Position numbers and translations under genes: made by a program. The notes below the pieces were generated by a model that saw only the letters and a list, made by a program, of their open reading frames with translations, was not told the DNA's origin and made no database searches. From Gracilibacillus alcaliphilus (GTDB taxonomy: Bacteria > Bacillota > Bacilli > Bacillales > Amphibacillaceae), in assembly GCF_016909015.1 (NCBI RefSeq), contig NZ_JAFBFA010000015.1, positions 1 to 64,000 of the forward strand: a stretch of 64,000 bases of DNA, in the 5' to 3' direction. Below are positions 34,353-44,278 of this stretch, in pieces. The number at the start of each line of letters is the position of its first letter. Position 1 is the first letter of the stretch.

Positions 34353-35309
34353 ATGAAAATGACTGATGGGTATGTTGACAAGCAAGTTGTCCCCAAAAAG
34401 AAATCTCAATTATTAAAAGATATAAAAAAGGGGTGGCAATTGTATGTAATTTTTTCACTCCCTCTACTGTATATCTTGGTTTTCAAGTATTTTCCAATGT
34501 ATGGCGCCATTATTGCATTTAAGGATTTTAACCCTTCTCTTGGAATCTGGGGCAGCCCATGGGCCGGTTTAGAACATATTACTACATTTATGCAATCCTT
34601 TGAATTTTGGCGTGTCATGAAAAACACCATTCTATTAGGAATCTACCAAGTCTTGGCAACTTTTCCCTTGCCAATTGTCTTGGCATTGAGTTTAACCTAT
34701 ATCTATAACAAACGGTTTAAACGCGCTGCCCAGATGATAACTTACGCTCCCCACTTTATCTCAGTTGTGGTAATGGTTGGTATTATCTTCATTATCCTAG
34801 ATCCCAGGGGCCCAGCAAATTCACTATTAAATGCTTTAGGATTTGACTCGATTAACTTTATGGGTGAAGCCAGCCTGTTTAAATCAATCTTTGTTTGGAC
34901 AGACGTATGGCAAAATGTCGGGTTTGGCTGTATTATCTATCTCGCTGCATTAGCTGGGATTAGTCCAGAACTGCACGAGGCCGCTATTATCGATGGTGCC
35001 TCTAAATTAAAACGGATATGGCACATTGATATTCCTGGTATCTTACCTACCGCTATCATCATCCTGATTCTCAATATGGGCGGATTTTTAGATACCGGAT
35101 TTGAAAAAGTATTACTTATGCAAAATCCACTAAACTTAAAAGCTTCTGAAGTAATTGACACCTATGTATATAAAGTCGGACTCACCGGAATGGTTCCGCA
35201 ATATTCCTATTCTGCTGCGATCGGGTTATTCAAAGCCGTGGTCGGGTTGATTCTGATTGTAGGATCTAACCAATTGGCCAAAAAAGTAACCAAACAAGGA
35301 TTATGGTAA
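34353..35309 (+). CDS. Carbohydrate ABC transporter permease (LplB/YteP-like)
   Basis: A 318-residue permease with LYVIFSLPLLYILVFKYFPMYG at the first helix and EAA loop EAAIIDGASKLKRIWHIDIP. The reading frame opens at 34332, but AGGAGG at 34341-34346 decides for the ATG at 34353. It is the first gene of a cre-controlled operon with a second permease, a binding protein and a fucosidase. Confidence 0.9.
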   Translation: MKMTDGYVDKQVVPKKKSQLLKDIKKGWQLYVIFSLPLLYILVFKYFPMYGAIIAFKDFNPSLGIWGSPWAGLEHITTFMQSFEFWRVMKNTILLGIYQVLATFPLPIVLALSLTYIYNKRFKRAAQMITYAPHFISVVVMVGIIFIILDPRGPANSLLNALGFDSINFMGEASLFKSIFVWTDVWQNVGFGCIIYLAALAGISPELHEAAIIDGASKLKRIWHIDIPGILPTAIIILILNMGGFLDTGFEKVLLMQNPLNLKASEVIDTYVYKVGLTGMVPQYSYSAAIGLFKAVVGLILIVGSNQLAKKVTKQGLW

Positions 35310-35381
35310 GCGAGCTATGCCTATTGCCGACAAATAATTGCGCTTACTTCTGCTTTCTACACTATAAAAAGGAGTGAAACG

Positions 35382-36275
35382 ATGCATTCACATATTAAAG
35401 AAACACGAAGCGACAGGATCTTCACTATATGTAACTATTTTCTATTGTCACTCTTTGTACTGTCTGTGCTTTATCCATTAATATTTGTTGTTAGCTCTTC
35501 CTTTAGTTCGGTGCAAGCTGTATCAACTGGACAAGTCTGGCTGCTTCCCGTTGATTTTAGTTTAACCAGTTACAAAGAAGTGTTTAAACACGAAGCAATT
35601 TGGACCGGCTATGGTAATTCATTGTTTTATATGGTAGTAGGTACCATTATCAATGTTGCCTTTACCATTTTAGCTGCTTATCCGCTTACCCGAAAAGACT
35701 TTCGCGGCAGAAATATCTTTATGTTCCTATTTGTCTTTACCATGATGTTTAACGGCGGGCTTATTCCTATGTATCTATTAGTGCGAGACTTAGGCTTGTT
35801 AAACACAAGGTGGGCACTGATCTTGCCAAACGCATTAGCTGTATTTAATGTAATCGTCACGATGTCCTTCTTTAAATCTACCATCCCCGATGAGCTGTTG
35901 GAATCGGCACAAATCGATGGTTGTGACGACTTTAAATTTTTATTCAAAATCGTGATACCGCTATCAGCCCCTATTATGGCTGTTATGACCTTATTCTATG
36001 CCGTTGGGCATTGGAATCAATATTTTAATGCATTGATTTTCTTACGAGATACCAATCTCTTTCCGCTCCAGCTGGTACTAAGAGATATTTTGATCCAAAA
36101 TGAGGTCGACCCATCAATGATGGGAGATGTAAGCCGAATGGAGGACCGCATTGGACTGCAGCAGCTGTTAAAATACTCCACCATTGTAGTGGCTTCCCTG
36201 CCAGTGCTGATTATCTATCCGTTTGTACAAAAGCACTTTGTAAAAGGAGTTATGATCGGTTCCTTGAAAGGATAA
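35382..36275 (+). CDS. Carbohydrate ABC transporter permease (LplC/YtcP-like)
   Basis: A 297-residue permease. EAA loop ESAQIDGCDDFKFLFKIVIP and C-terminus FVQKHFVKGVMIGSLKG match the LplC/YtcP group and closely resemble the permease at 11262. AAAGGAG precedes the ATG. It forms the channel with the upstream permease. Confidence 0.9.
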   Translation: MHSHIKETRSDRIFTICNYFLLSLFVLSVLYPLIFVVSSSFSSVQAVSTGQVWLLPVDFSLTSYKEVFKHEAIWTGYGNSLFYMVVGTIINVAFTILAAYPLTRKDFRGRNIFMFLFVFTMMFNGGLIPMYLLVRDLGLLNTRWALILPNALAVFNVIVTMSFFKSTIPDELLESAQIDGCDDFKFLFKIVIPLSAPIMAVMTLFYAVGHWNQYFNALIFLRDTNLFPLQLVLRDILIQNEVDPSMMGDVSRMEDRIGLQQLLKYSTIVVASLPVLIIYPFVQKHFVKGVMIGSLKG

Positions 36276-36560
36276 AGTGAGGCAGCGATCAGCGGGGGGT
36301 TTTCCTCCTTACTAATAAATAGCTAGACTTATCAGGGGATTAGCCGCCGCTACCTCCCACTTACACTTCTTTGACAACTCTCCAAGTTGGAAAGCGTGGG
36401 CTTACAGATGATTGCGCCAGGATGTGATATTTCCTACCCGTTGCCAAGACCGTTACTATCTGAAACTTAAAGGGGGTGACACACTGGACAGTATATTCTT
36501 GTTAGCGATAAACAAAGTTGTTTTCATTCACGGTTATACATTTTTAAGGAGGGATTAATC
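36276..36560 (+). other. Long structured leader before the binding-protein gene
   Basis: The 285 bases between permease and binding protein hold no gene. Small inverted repeats (CAACTCTCCAAGTTG near 36380) suggest RNA structure, possibly a processing or stability element that raises binding-protein output. Confidence 0.3.
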
Positions 36561-38186
36561 ATGCGTAGCACAACCAAATTATTGTTTTTGTTTCTATTAG
36601 CTATATCTATTATCGCAGCAGGCTGCTCCAACAATGAATCCACTGGTGGAAATAATGAGGATTATGAGCCGGTTGTCACGGAACCTGGAACATTTCCAAT
36701 AGTTGAAGAAGAAGTGGAATTGAATGTCGTTATACCTAGTAATTCACTGGTAAGAGATTTTGAAACGAACGAATTTACGAAATGGTATGAAGAAAAAACA
36801 GGGGTTAAGGTGAATTGGGAAGTCCTTCCTGAAGAAGGTGCTCAAGAACAGCTAAACTTAATGTTAGCCAGTGGAGATTACCCAGATATTATTATGGATG
36901 CCTCTTTAACACCTGCCCAATTACGCATTTACGGGGAGAATGGTACCTTCTTAGCATTAAATGACCTGATCGAAGAATATGGCATAGAAACAAAAAGAAT
37001 GTTTGAAGAGATGCCTCTGGTAGAAGATGTTATTACGACACCCGATGGTAACATCTATGCCTTGCCACAAGTTAATGAATGTTTTCACTGTACGATGCCG
37101 CAAAAGATGTGGGTATATAAACCATGGTTAGATGAATTGGGACTAGATATACCGACTACAACAGAGGAATATAAAGAATTGCTGCTTGCTATCAAAGAGG
37201 AAGATCTGAATGGCAACGGCAAGGCCGACGAAATCCCATTAGCAGGGCAGTATAATGGCTGGCATGCGGATATAGCAGCACCTTCCAGTTTCTTAATCGA
37301 TCCATTTATTTATAGTGATACACATGTCGTAAATGGCGATGTAGTTGTACCGTGGGATAAAGACGAATATCGTGAAGGACTTGCTTATATACGTGACCTT
37401 TATCAAGAAGGATTAATTTATGAAGGATCATTTACGCAAAATGGTGAACAGTATAAACAGCTGGGAGAGAACCCTGAGCCTATTTTAGGAACGGCTGTAT
37501 CTGCTGCCCCTTCCGCCTTTAGTGAGCAGCAAGGAAGAATGGGGGATTATGTCATTATCCCTCCATTAGAAGGACCGAAAGGCCAGCGAGTTAGTTTCTA
37601 TTTACCTGATCCTGTTACAAGACCAGCGGAGTTTGTTATCACGGATAAGGCAGAACACCCTGATGTAGCACTGCGTTGGGCAGATGCCATGTATCAAGAA
37701 GAAATTACGATGAGGTCTGTACTTGGGATAGAAGGAGAGGATTGGAAACAACCAGAAGAAGGAGCTTTAGGACTTGATGGCAACCCAGCTACTTATGAGC
37801 TGATTCCAAGAGACGAGCCCATTCATAATAACTTCTGGGATCAAACTGGTCCATCGCTTCGTACAGCAGCGTTTCGTGCAGGGCAAGTAGTTGTGCCAGG
37901 CGATCAAGAACAGATATTATGGGAAGCAACGGAGCAATATGAACCTTACATTTCTGAAGAGATCGAACCGATGCCAAAACTGTTCTTTACAGAAGAGGAG
38001 TCCAACCGATTAGCTCAATTGGAACAGTCTATTACAGAATATATTGAAGAAATGACAGCTGCCTTTATTACTGGATCCTCTAATCTGGAATCTGAGTGGG
38101 ATCAATATATCGACACCTTGAATCAAAAAGGACTGGAGGAATATGTAGACATTTACCAAAAGGCATATGACGAAAAATATAAATAA
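36561..38186 (+). CDS. Extracellular oligosaccharide-binding lipoprotein (LplA-like)
   Basis: A 541-residue lipoprotein, lipobox AAGC with Cys22. DLNGNGKADEIPLAG (about 215-230) is the calcium-loop motif of LplA-type proteins, and NECFHCTMPQKMWVYKPWLDELG is typical of the group. It is very acidic. Its ATG follows AAGGAGG. It serves the permeases upstream; the fucosidase and polysaccharide lyase that follow suggest an acidic, fucose-bearing oligosaccharide as ligand. Confidence 0.9.
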   Translation: MRSTTKLLFLFLLAISIIAAGCSNNESTGGNNEDYEPVVTEPGTFPIVEEEVELNVVIPSNSLVRDFETNEFTKWYEEKTGVKVNWEVLPEEGAQEQLNLMLASGDYPDIIMDASLTPAQLRIYGENGTFLALNDLIEEYGIETKRMFEEMPLVEDVITTPDGNIYALPQVNECFHCTMPQKMWVYKPWLDELGLDIPTTTEEYKELLLAIKEEDLNGNGKADEIPLAGQYNGWHADIAAPSSFLIDPFIYSDTHVVNGDVVVPWDKDEYREGLAYIRDLYQEGLIYEGSFTQNGEQYKQLGENPEPILGTAVSAAPSAFSEQQGRMGDYVIIPPLEGPKGQRVSFYLPDPVTRPAEFVITDKAEHPDVALRWADAMYQEEITMRSVLGIEGEDWKQPEEGALGLDGNPATYELIPRDEPIHNNFWDQTGPSLRTAAFRAGQVVVPGDQEQILWEATEQYEPYISEEIEPMPKLFFTEEESNRLAQLEQSITEYIEEMTAAFITGSSNLESEWDQYIDTLNQKGLEEYVDIYQKAYDEKYK

Positions 38187-38261
38187 AGAGAAGGGAAAAG
38201 AGAAGCGATACTTATCGTTTCTCCTTTCCGTATAAAATATGAATAAAAAGTGAGGGATAAT

Positions 38262-39530
38262 ATGTCACATCAAACAAAAGCAAAAGTAAAACCAACAGCC
38301 CGCCAATTGGAATATCAGGATTGGGAATATGGACTATTCTTACACTTCGGACTGCGGACATTTTATGAAGGATATCATGATTTTGATGAACGAACAATGT
38401 CACCAACGGCCTTTCAGCCAGCAGAGCTGGATTGTGAACAATGGATCCGTAAGGCAAAAGAAGCGAATATGACATATGCCGTACTAACTGCCAAACATCA
38501 CGACGGTTTTTCCAATTGGCCATCGGCATATACCGATTTCTCTGTAAAAAACTCTCCATGGAAAGACGGCAAAGGTGATGTAGTCAAAGAATTCATTGAA
38601 GCCTGTCGAAAGTATGACCTCAAGACAGGACTGTATTATTCCCCTTATGATGGTTCAGTAGATTTTTACAACAAGGACGCAAAAGAATATGATGACTATT
38701 TTATCAATCAAATTACTGAATTGTTAACCAACTACGGCGAAATTGACATCCTTTGGTTTGATGGTGCCGGATCAGAGGATCATCAATATGATTGGCCAAG
38801 GATCGTGAAACAAATCCGCTCATTGCAGCCAAATATTTTGATCTTCAACATGGTTGATCCTAATTTCCGCTGGGTTGGAAACGAAGATGGACTGGCGCCA
38901 AACCCAACATGGAACGCCGTCGAATCTACCGAATTCTCTATCTATACCGAAAAACAAAGCTCCTTGCAGGAACTCCAATGGCTGCCAGCTGAATGTGATG
39001 TCCAATTAAGGAATACATGGTTCTACAGTGAAAATAATCAAGATCAAATCAAAAGTGTAGAAGAATTAATCGGCCTGTACTATCATTCTGTTGGTAATGG
39101 CGCTAATCTTTTACTAAACATTGGACCAGACCGGCAAGGAAAGCTGCCAGTTGAAGATGTAGAGCGTATCTTAGAATTCAAAGAAGCCTTAGAGAAACGA
39201 TTTAGCCGTCCGCTGGCATCTTTTGATAATTTCAAACAGGAAGGGAATAAATGGATCTATCAAGCCGATCAGTCCGTTTTCTTTGATCATGTTGTCATCG
39301 AGGAAGATCTGACAGACGGAGAAAACATACGTCAATTTCAGATCGCCATCAAAACGAAAAAGTCCGGTGTATGGTGTCCGATTTATCAAGACCAGCATGT
39401 CGGTCATAAACGAATTATTGCCATCCCACCAGTTATGGCAAAAGAAGTGATCGTCGAAGTCACTGCCAGTGATGACAAGCCAATACTCAAGAATCTGTCT
39501 ATCTATCATGTCGGACTCTATCATAGTTAA
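38262..39530 (+). CDS. GH29 alpha-L-fucosidase, cytoplasmic
   Basis: A 422-residue glycoside hydrolase of family 29. YGLFLHFGLRTFYEG, VLTAKHHDGFSNWPS and YSPYDGS are conserved GH29 stretches, and the nucleophile Asp lies in DILWFDGAG (about residue 173). It retains configuration and releases terminal L-fucose. There is no signal peptide, so fucose is cut from imported oligosaccharides, feeding FucI, the kinase and FucA at 56-60 kb. GTG at 38250 is inside the ribosome binding site (GTGAGGGA); the ATG at 38262 is the start. Confidence 0.9.
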   Translation: MSHQTKAKVKPTARQLEYQDWEYGLFLHFGLRTFYEGYHDFDERTMSPTAFQPAELDCEQWIRKAKEANMTYAVLTAKHHDGFSNWPSAYTDFSVKNSPWKDGKGDVVKEFIEACRKYDLKTGLYYSPYDGSVDFYNKDAKEYDDYFINQITELLTNYGEIDILWFDGAGSEDHQYDWPRIVKQIRSLQPNILIFNMVDPNFRWVGNEDGLAPNPTWNAVESTEFSIYTEKQSSLQELQWLPAECDVQLRNTWFYSENNQDQIKSVEELIGLYYHSVGNGANLLLNIGPDRQGKLPVEDVERILEFKEALEKRFSRPLASFDNFKQEGNKWIYQADQSVFFDHVVIEEDLTDGENIRQFQIAIKTKKSGVWCPIYQDQHVGHKRIIAIPPVMAKEVIVEVTASDDKPILKNLSIYHVGLYHS

Positions 39531-39704
39531 TTTTTCGCCTTAGCCAGCTCTGTTCTATGAAGACTGTTTTCCCATAAGCAGCTAGTTTAATGTGTGTGCA
39601 AAAAAGCACATCACACACCGAGATAACAAGGAAACTACTTATATAGCACTGATCAATGCTAAGCATTTTTAAGAATCTAAAATCGTCAAAACAGGAGGCC
39701 AGTT

Positions 39705-42700
39705 ATGAACAAAAAGTGCTCTATTTCGCTGGTATGTATCTTATACTTTATCTTTTCCTTTGCCTTTTATCAGGTGAAGGCGGAAGAGACAACAGGGAAT
39801 AACCTTATTATAAATGGCAGTTTTGAGAAAACTAGTACGGCAACGGGAGAAAGATGGGAGAACAATATCAAGCCTGACGGATGGGATGTATGGATTCCAA
39901 GCGGAAATCCTCAATTAATGATAGATCCCGATGTATCTTATGAGGGGGATCAATCCCTGCGAATAAATGCTCCATCAACAAGCCGGGCGGATATTTTACA
40001 AGATATCCCTATAACGACAGGGGCGAATTACAAATTCAGTGCTTGGGTCAAAACAAATCAAGTAGAAGCCGCTAGTGAGGGAGGCGCATTTATTCGAACC
40101 CAATATTTAGATGCAGCTGGGAGAAAGGTTAGTGATGGACCGTATACATCTAAATTAAAGGGAGACCATGACTGGACTCTGTTGGAAATGAATATAGCAG
40201 CTCCCGACAATGCGAAAATAATTCGTGTGGAGCTGTTTCTTGAAACGGCGACAGGAACTGTTTGGTTTGATCATGTAAGTATGGAAGAAACAGATGAAGT
40301 ATTTTTGACAGGATTTGATTTAGAAGAAGACTACATTGCTTTGAAAAAAGGTGAAAACAAACAGCTGACTCCCCTTTTCCAGCCTGAAAATGCTACCAAC
40401 AAAGAGGTCAGTTGGGAATCATCAAAACCTGACAGTGTAACCGTAAATGAAGCTGGAGAAATTCATGCCAAGGATTATGGTTATGCAACAATTAAGGCAC
40501 AGACGCATGATGGAGGACATCAAGCAGAGGCTTTTGTTAGTGTGGAGTCCGAAGCCACGATAGAATCTTATGATACCATTCGTTTGAATTGGTTCGATAA
40601 ACTGACAGGTAATTCATCATTTAATCCAGAGGATCCAGATATGGCCACCTATATCTCCGAACTGGAACAACGCCTTACTAATTCAGAGCAGACCGGACAT
40701 TGGGATACCATGAATAAGGCGGAGGATCGTGATTATCTATGGGAATCTTTACAAAGCACCACCAATTCCAGTCAAATTTCGACAGCTTATGGCCATATTA
40801 GAGACATGGCCCAAGCTTATTCCATGAAAGGCCCTGATTTGTTCCAGGACGAACAGCTGCAGGAAGACATTATAGGTGCTTTAGAATGGATGTATGAAAA
40901 CCGCTACCATGAACAGAAAAATATCTACGACAATTGGTGGGATTGGGAAATCGGCACACCACAAATTCTCAATAACATCATTGTGCTTATGTATGATGAT
41001 TTACCTCAGGCACATATAGACAAGTATATCAAAACGATTGATCATTTCGTTCCCGATCCGGCAAAAAGAAAAGCAAACAGCAGTGTAACAGAAACAGGAG
41101 CAAATCTATTAGATAAAGCACTAGTCGTGACCTTGAGAGGAATCATTGGTAAAAATGAAGCAAAGGTACTTCAAGGGAGCAGCTCTATCGAGAACGAGTA
41201 TCTATATGTCGAGCAAGGAGACGGCGTATACAGAGATGGTTCACTTGTCCAACATAGCGATATCGCCTATTCAGGTGGTTATGGGGCAGTTTGGATGAAT
41301 CGTACAGCAGATATGCTTTATTTGCTAAACGATTCGCCATGGGAGTTAACAGATTCCAATGTGCATCATGTCTATGATTGGGTGTCAGATTCTTTTGAAC
41401 CGCTCATTTATCAAGGTGCGATGATGGATATGGTGCGTGGACGAGCTATTTCCAGAGAAAATGAACGTGATTATCAAAATGGGAAAGGAACCATTCTCAG
41501 TATCCTGCGCCTATCTGATTCTGCACCAGCTGAGCAGCAATTACAAATGAAACAAATGGTTAAAGAATGGGTGGAGAATTCCATTGATGATAATTATGCT
41601 CAAGGTTTAGCCATCTATGAAATCGGTCTATTAAAATCGCTGATTAATGACTCGTCGATTCAGCCAAGAGGGGAATTAATCAAAAATCAAATGTTTGCAG
41701 GAATGGCACGAGCGGTTCATCTCCGTCCCCAATTTGGATTTGGTTTAAGCATGTTTTCTAACCGCATTTCAGGATTTGAATACGGCAATGGAGAAAACAA
41801 AAAAGGCTGGTATACAGGTGTAGGAATGACCTATCTATATAACCCTGATTTAGCTCAGTATAATAATGACTACTGGCCTACGATTGACAGTAACCGATTA
41901 CCAGGTACAACGACCGACCATTCCACCGGAAATTTAGTGGCCTGGAAATCCTATATGAATCCAAAAAAATGGGTTGGTGGTGTCTCTCATAATAACCGGT
42001 ATGGAGCAGCCGGTATGGACTTCTCCTTGTCCGAACTGACAGGGAGTACCCTGAGCGGTAAGAAATCTTGGTTTATGTTTGATGATGAGATCGTTGCCAT
42101 AGGTTCAGATATTCACAGTTCAGATGATCGACAGGTAGAAACGATTATTGAAAATCGACAATTAAAAGACAGCGGAGATAATAAATTAGTCATCAATGGC
42201 AGCGAGCAGCCGACACAGCTAGGTTGGTCTGAAACCATAGATCAAGTGAATTGGGCCCATCTGCAAGGGAATGTAGACAATGCTGATATAGGATACTTTT
42301 TCCCAGCGGATTCAGAGGTAGCGGCTTTACGCGAAGCAAGAACAGGATCTTGGCATGATCTTAACAATGGAGGCTCTCAAGATTCCATCACAAGAAACTA
42401 TTTAAGCTTGGCATTCAATCATGGGGTAAACCCTCAAAATGAAGGATATGCTTACGTTCTTTTGCCAAATATGTCTGTCAAAGAGACAGAAGATTACAGC
42501 CATGAACCACATATAGAGATACTAACCCAAACGTCAGCAGTACATGCCGTGAAAGAACATCAGCTAGGTATTCTGGCAGCCAACTTTTGGGAAGGAGATG
42601 TAACTGCTGATGTTATCCGTTCCCATCAGCCTGCTTCTGTGCTAGTCAGAGAAGAGGAAGATGTGTTAACTCTGTCTGTATCCGATCCAACTATGGAGCA

Positions 42701-43127
42701 GGATACAATCATCATCGACCTCGGTAAAATCGGCTTATCTGTTATAGACAAAGATGATAGCGTGACAGTCGACCAATCATCTGCTTACACGAAAGTAGAA
42801 GTCGATGTCTCCGAGTCGGTTGGACAGACCCATACTGTGAGCTTTGAATATCAACAGGATATACAAGCAGCAGATATCAAGAAGCTAGTGGAACAATTTG
42901 AGCAGGAGGAAGCATTTCATCGTGGCAATATTGCCCATACTTTACAAGTACATGTAACCAACTTGGAAAAATTCGCAAGCCAAGGAGAAGACGAAAAAAT
43001 CATCAAACACTTGAAAGTAATTCGCACTTTGCTGGATAATCATAAGAAAAACGAAGTAATCAATGACTATGCATACCATACACTTTATGCAATCACTCAT
43101 TCTTTTTCTAACAGCTTGGAGAAATAA
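39705..43127 (+). CDS. Secreted family 8 polysaccharide lyase with FIMAH tail
   Basis: A 1140-residue exo-enzyme. Order of parts: signal peptide (about 1-26, ending VKA), carbohydrate-binding jelly roll (30-198, NLIINGSFE start), BIG2-like Ig domain (202-283), PL8 alpha/alpha toroid (290-650), PL8 super-sandwich (660-1000), and a C-terminal FIMAH helical domain (1050-1140). NWWDWEIGTPQ, VTETGANLLDKA and DGSLVQHSDIAYSGGYG hold the PL8 Asn, His and Tyr of the active site and GRAISRE the Arg. PL8 enzymes cleave hyaluronan, chondroitin, xanthan or related uronate chains by beta-elimination. The exact glycan cannot be told; linkage to a fucosidase argues for a fucosylated acidic polysaccharide. 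Confidence 0.9.
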   Translation: MNKKCSISLVCILYFIFSFAFYQVKAEETTGNNLIINGSFEKTSTATGERWENNIKPDGWDVWIPSGNPQLMIDPDVSYEGDQSLRINAPSTSRADILQDIPITTGANYKFSAWVKTNQVEAASEGGAFIRTQYLDAAGRKVSDGPYTSKLKGDHDWTLLEMNIAAPDNAKIIRVELFLETATGTVWFDHVSMEETDEVFLTGFDLEEDYIALKKGENKQLTPLFQPENATNKEVSWESSKPDSVTVNEAGEIHAKDYGYATIKAQTHDGGHQAEAFVSVESEATIESYDTIRLNWFDKLTGNSSFNPEDPDMATYISELEQRLTNSEQTGHWDTMNKAEDRDYLWESLQSTTNSSQISTAYGHIRDMAQAYSMKGPDLFQDEQLQEDIIGALEWMYENRYHEQKNIYDNWWDWEIGTPQILNNIIVLMYDDLPQAHIDKYIKTIDHFVPDPAKRKANSSVTETGANLLDKALVVTLRGIIGKNEAKVLQGSSSIENEYLYVEQGDGVYRDGSLVQHSDIAYSGGYGAVWMNRTADMLYLLNDSPWELTDSNVHHVYDWVSDSFEPLIYQGAMMDMVRGRAISRENERDYQNGKGTILSILRLSDSAPAEQQLQMKQMVKEWVENSIDDNYAQGLAIYEIGLLKSLINDSSIQPRGELIKNQMFAGMARAVHLRPQFGFGLSMFSNRISGFEYGNGENKKGWYTGVGMTYLYNPDLAQYNNDYWPTIDSNRLPGTTTDHSTGNLVAWKSYMNPKKWVGGVSHNNRYGAAGMDFSLSELTGSTLSGKKSWFMFDDEIVAIGSDIHSSDDRQVETIIENRQLKDSGDNKLVINGSEQPTQLGWSETIDQVNWAHLQGNVDNADIGYFFPADSEVAALREARTGSWHDLNNGGSQDSITRNYLSLAFNHGVNPQNEGYAYVLLPNMSVKETEDYSHEPHIEILTQTSAVHAVKEHQLGILAANFWEGDVTADVIRSHQPASVLVREEEDVLTLSVSDPTMEQDTIIIDLGKIGLSVIDKDDSVTVDQSSAYTKVEVDVSESVGQTHTVSFEYQQDIQAADIKKLVEQFEQEEAFHRGNIAHTLQVHVTNLEKFASQGEDEKIIKHLKVIRTLLDNHKKNEVINDYAYHTLYAITHSFSNSLEK

Positions 43128-43134
43128 AGATCGC

Positions 43135-43185
43135 TATAATTGTTATCACTTCCGATTTTTCTCAGGAAAGTTATAATGGTTATCA
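43135..43185 (+). repeat. Direct repeat pair TATAATKGTTATCA
   Basis: TATAATTGTTATCA (43135-43148) and TATAATGGTTATCA (43172-43185), 13 of 14 identical, 37 bases apart, in the gap before the metallohydrolase gene. They may be regulator boxes or -10 regions. Confidence 0.4.
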
Positions 43186-43204
43186 AAGAAGCTGATCGAG
43201 AGGT

Positions 43205-43280
43205 TAACGTCTGCCGTTAGTCTCTCCCTTCCAGTCCACCCGTTTGTTCTTCGGGGGGTGTTACAGACCGATGGCAGGCT
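43205..43280 (+). other. Structured leader before the metallohydrolase gene
   Basis: CTGCCGT (43211-43217) can pair with ATGGCAG (43271-43277), enclosing a hairpin CACCC/GGGTG (43237-43241 with 43256-43260); GTCTG/CAGAC offers an alternative pairing. No T-run follows. Role unknown. Confidence 0.35.
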
Positions 43281-43321
43281 GTAGGGTAAGCAATTTTTCC
43301 CGTTCATAGGAGGTATAAATT

Positions 43322-44164
43322 ATGAAATTAACCTATTTAGGAACTGGCGCCGCCGAGCGTGTGCCGGCTATCTTTTGTAAATGCCGGGTTTGTGATCATG
43401 CCCGGCAAAAACAAGGCAAGGAAATTCGCACCCAAAGTCAATTTCTCTTAGATGATGGCAAGTTAATGATTGACTTCCCTGGTGATGCTTACCTGCATAT
43501 GATGAAGCATCATCTCAATTACAATGATATCGAATATTTACTGATATCTCATTGGCATTCTGACCATCTCTATCCTGAAGACTTGGTCTTCCGCCTGCCT
43601 TATTATTCGGCAGGTCTGGATAAACCTTTGCATATCTATGGAAATGAAGCTGTAAAGGAATTATATGATAGAGTGATCAACTCAGAAGGCGGGCCAAATG
43701 ATCATTTCTTACAGTATCATACCATCCAGCCTTTTCAAAAGTTTGAAGTGAACGGTTATACGATCTACCCATTCCCAGCCAGACATGGCATGTTTGAACA
43801 GGACAGCTTTAATTTTGCCATCTCGGATGGAAGAGACACCTTGCTAACTACACACGATTCTGGTTATCCATATCCAGAAACATTTGATTACTTAGAGCAG
43901 GAAAAGGTACGCCTTACGCTTGTATCCTTAGATTGTACATCACAAACAAAAGGTAAAAATGAAAGTCATATGAATTGGGAGCATAACCAAGAGCTGATAC
44001 AAGAACTGCGCGCACGTAATCTATGCACCGAAGATACCATTTTCGTCGCCAATCACTTTTCTCACAACGGCGGATTAACCCATAAAGAAATGGCCGCCTT
44101 GACGGAGCAAGCAGGTGTGATCACCAGTTATGACGGTTTAGAGATTGATACGGCATTAAGATAG
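43322..44164 (+). CDS. Metallo-beta-lactamase-fold hydrolase (PhnP-like)
   Basis: A 280-residue metal hydrolase. The metal motif reads SHWHSDHLYPED (HxHxDH), followed by ARHG and THDSGYPYP and a late ANHFSHNG. A Cys pair, CKCRVC, near residue 20 matches the structural zinc site of PhnP-like phosphodiesterases. The substrate is unknown; a lactone or cyclic phosphodiester of a sugar acid would fit the catabolic setting. AGGAGG precedes the ATG. It is convergent with the dehydrogenase genes of region 5 and shares a terminator with them. Confidence 0.75.
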   Translation: MKLTYLGTGAAERVPAIFCKCRVCDHARQKQGKEIRTQSQFLLDDGKLMIDFPGDAYLHMMKHHLNYNDIEYLLISHWHSDHLYPEDLVFRLPYYSAGLDKPLHIYGNEAVKELYDRVINSEGGPNDHFLQYHTIQPFQKFEVNGYTIYPFPARHGMFEQDSFNFAISDGRDTLLTTHDSGYPYPETFDYLEQEKVRLTLVSLDCTSQTKGKNESHMNWEHNQELIQELRARNLCTEDTIFVANHFSHNGGLTHKEMAALTEQAGVITSYDGLEIDTALR

Positions 44165-44213
44165 AACGATACATCCTATGGCGTTAGTATAAGTTACTCA
44201 TGCTCCTGATTCA

Positions 44214-44262
44214 AAAAACAAGCCCCACACCAATTATCAAGGTGCAGGGCTGTCTTTATTTT
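44214..44262. terminator. Bidirectional terminator
   Basis: AGCCCCACACC (44221-44231) pairs with GGTGCAGGGCT (44241-44251), two central mismatches. T-rich stretches follow on both strands (plus GTCTTTATTTT, minus TTGTTTTTT). Confidence 0.75.
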
Positions 44263-44278
44263 GGCACTGACAAAAGTA

